A stretch of DNA of 20,966 bases from JAVBOF01 sp031550915 (GTDB lineage: Bacteria; Bacillota; Clostridia; Christensenellales; MGBC116941), in the NCBI GenBank assembly GCA_031550915.1, contig JAVBOF010000137.1, forward strand, positions 1 through 20,966. Reading direction: 5' to 3'. The notes below the pieces were generated by a model. It had not been told where the DNA came from. It saw only the letters and a list, made by a program, of their open reading frames with translations, and searched no databases. The translations under genes were made by a program, and so were the position numbers. Shown piece after piece: positions 20,403 to 20,966 of the stretch. How positions within the stretch are numbered: position 1 is the first letter of the stretch; the number at the start of each line of letters is the position of its first letter.

Positions 20403-20966
20403 AAAAGCTTTGCCATATATATTCGCAAAAAACTGCGTTCATGGCAACCGCTTTGCATGATATAAACCTCCGTATAGAGGACGGCGAATTTGTCGGCCTG
20501 ATTGGGCACACAGGCAGCGGCAAGACGACGCTGGTGCAGCATTTGAACGGACTTTTGAAGCCGTCGTCGGGCAGCGTGAGCGTAAACGGCAGGAGCACCA
20601 CTGCGAAGTCCGGAATGAAGGAGCTGCGCAAGGAAGTTGGACTGGTGTTTCAATATCCGGAATATCAGCTCTTTGAAGAAACCGTAGAGAAGGATATCGC
20701 CTTCGGGCCTTTGAATCTTGGTATGGGCGAAGCTGAGGCGAAAAAAAGCGTGCGGGAAGCTATGGAGCTTGTGAAGCTCGACTACGATGAGATAGCAGTA
20801 AAATCCCCGTTTGATCTGAGCGGAGGCCAAAAGAGGCTTGTAGCTATTGCGGGCGTATTGGCGATGCGCCCTTCGGTATTGATACTGGACGAACCCATAG
20901 CAGGACTGGATCCGCGCGGAAGAAAACATATCATGGGGATAATCCGCGACTGGCATGAAATGGGAA
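20387..20966 (+). CDS. ecfA2: Energy-coupling factor transporter ATPase EcfA2 (3' end beyond window)
   Basis: The first 193 codons of the partner ATPase are present; the gene runs off the window end. It begins MPIIVEKLCHIYSQ and has Walker A GHTGSGKTT, Q-loop FQYPEYQLFEETVEKDIAFGPLNLG, signature LSGGQKRLVAIAG and Walker B VLILDEPIAGLDPRGR. The PEYQLFEETV form distinguishes EcfA2 from EcfA1 (PDNQLVATIV). The ATG overlaps the end of ecfA1, with GGTGGA upstream, so the two subunits are made together. An ecfT gene would be expected next. Confidence 0.9.
   Translation, partial: MPIIVEKLCHIYSQKTAFMATALHDINLRIEDGEFVGLIGHTGSGKTTLVQHLNGLLKPSSGSVSVNGRSTTAKSGMKELRKEVGLVFQYPEYQLFEETVEKDIAFGPLNLGMGEAEAKKSVREAMELVKLDYDEIAVKSPFDLSGGQKRLVAIAGVLAMRPSVLILDEPIAGLDPRGRKHIMGIIRDWHEMG

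Overview
The window looks like a chromosomal segment from a low-to-mid GC Gram-positive anaerobe of the Bacillota, most probably class Clostridia. The reasons are a SigI/RsgI sigma and anti-sigma pair, strong AGGAGG-type ribosome sites and sigma-A promoters, an ECF transporter ATPase pair, a rubredoxin, an aldo/keto reductase with a ferredoxin tail, and dense clusters of CCA-encoding tRNA genes. I cannot name the species. No rRNA, CRISPR array, transposase or complete prophage is visible.

Layout. (1) 30-2031: sigI-rsgI, a stress or envelope sigma factor and its membrane anti-sigma factor. The rsgI gene carries a probable 1-nt frameshift inside the second of two duplicated C-terminal modules. 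A strong hairpin terminator follows. (2) 2227-5164: a zinc-uptake operon of a Zur-like Fur-family repressor, a lipoprotein binding protein, an ATPase and a permease. A perfect 7-1-7 palindrome lies just behind the promoter. (3) 5313-6728: a DeoR-family regulator, then a MntP-type manganese exporter with a terminator-like hairpin directly before its ribosome site. A small rubredoxin with an insertion converges on it from the minus strand. (4) 7048-12913: the most unusual part. A DeoR-family regulator is divergent from a four-gene operon encoding archaeal-type (type II) GAPDH, archaeal-type phosphoglycerate kinase, malic enzyme and a LarA-family nickel-pincer racemase/epimerase. The operon has a good promoter, a candidate operator palindrome and a terminator. 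(5) 12965-14209: an aldo/keto reductase with two [4Fe-4S] motifs under a consensus promoter. (6) 14321-16540: a solitary Hol44-like holin, a minus-strand tRNA cluster (Leu, Gly, Gly, Lys), a SRAP-domain gene, and a second minus-strand tRNA cluster (Arg, His, Gln, Lys). A 16-bp copy of the tRNA-Lys 3' end and a cruciform-like repeat lie beside the first cluster. (7) 16689-18593: a minus-strand run of GNAT acetyltransferase, GtrA-like membrane protein and FabD. (8) 18755-20966: a divergent Fe/Mn superoxide dismutase, and ecfA1-ecfA2, the latter cut by the window end.

How the genes work together. Metal handling is a recurring theme: zinc uptake, manganese export, Fe/Mn SOD, Fe-S and rubredoxin proteins, and a family that uses a nickel cofactor. 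The operon at 7996-12839 would couple lower glycolysis (GAP to 3-phosphoglycerate, with ATP and NAD(P)H) to C4/C3 hydroxyacid metabolism (malate to pyruvate, plus racemisation of a 2-hydroxyacid). A DeoR-type sensor suggests a phosphorylated sugar as signal. My leading hypothesis is a malate racemase working with malic enzyme, but the LarA substrate cannot be read from sequence alone.
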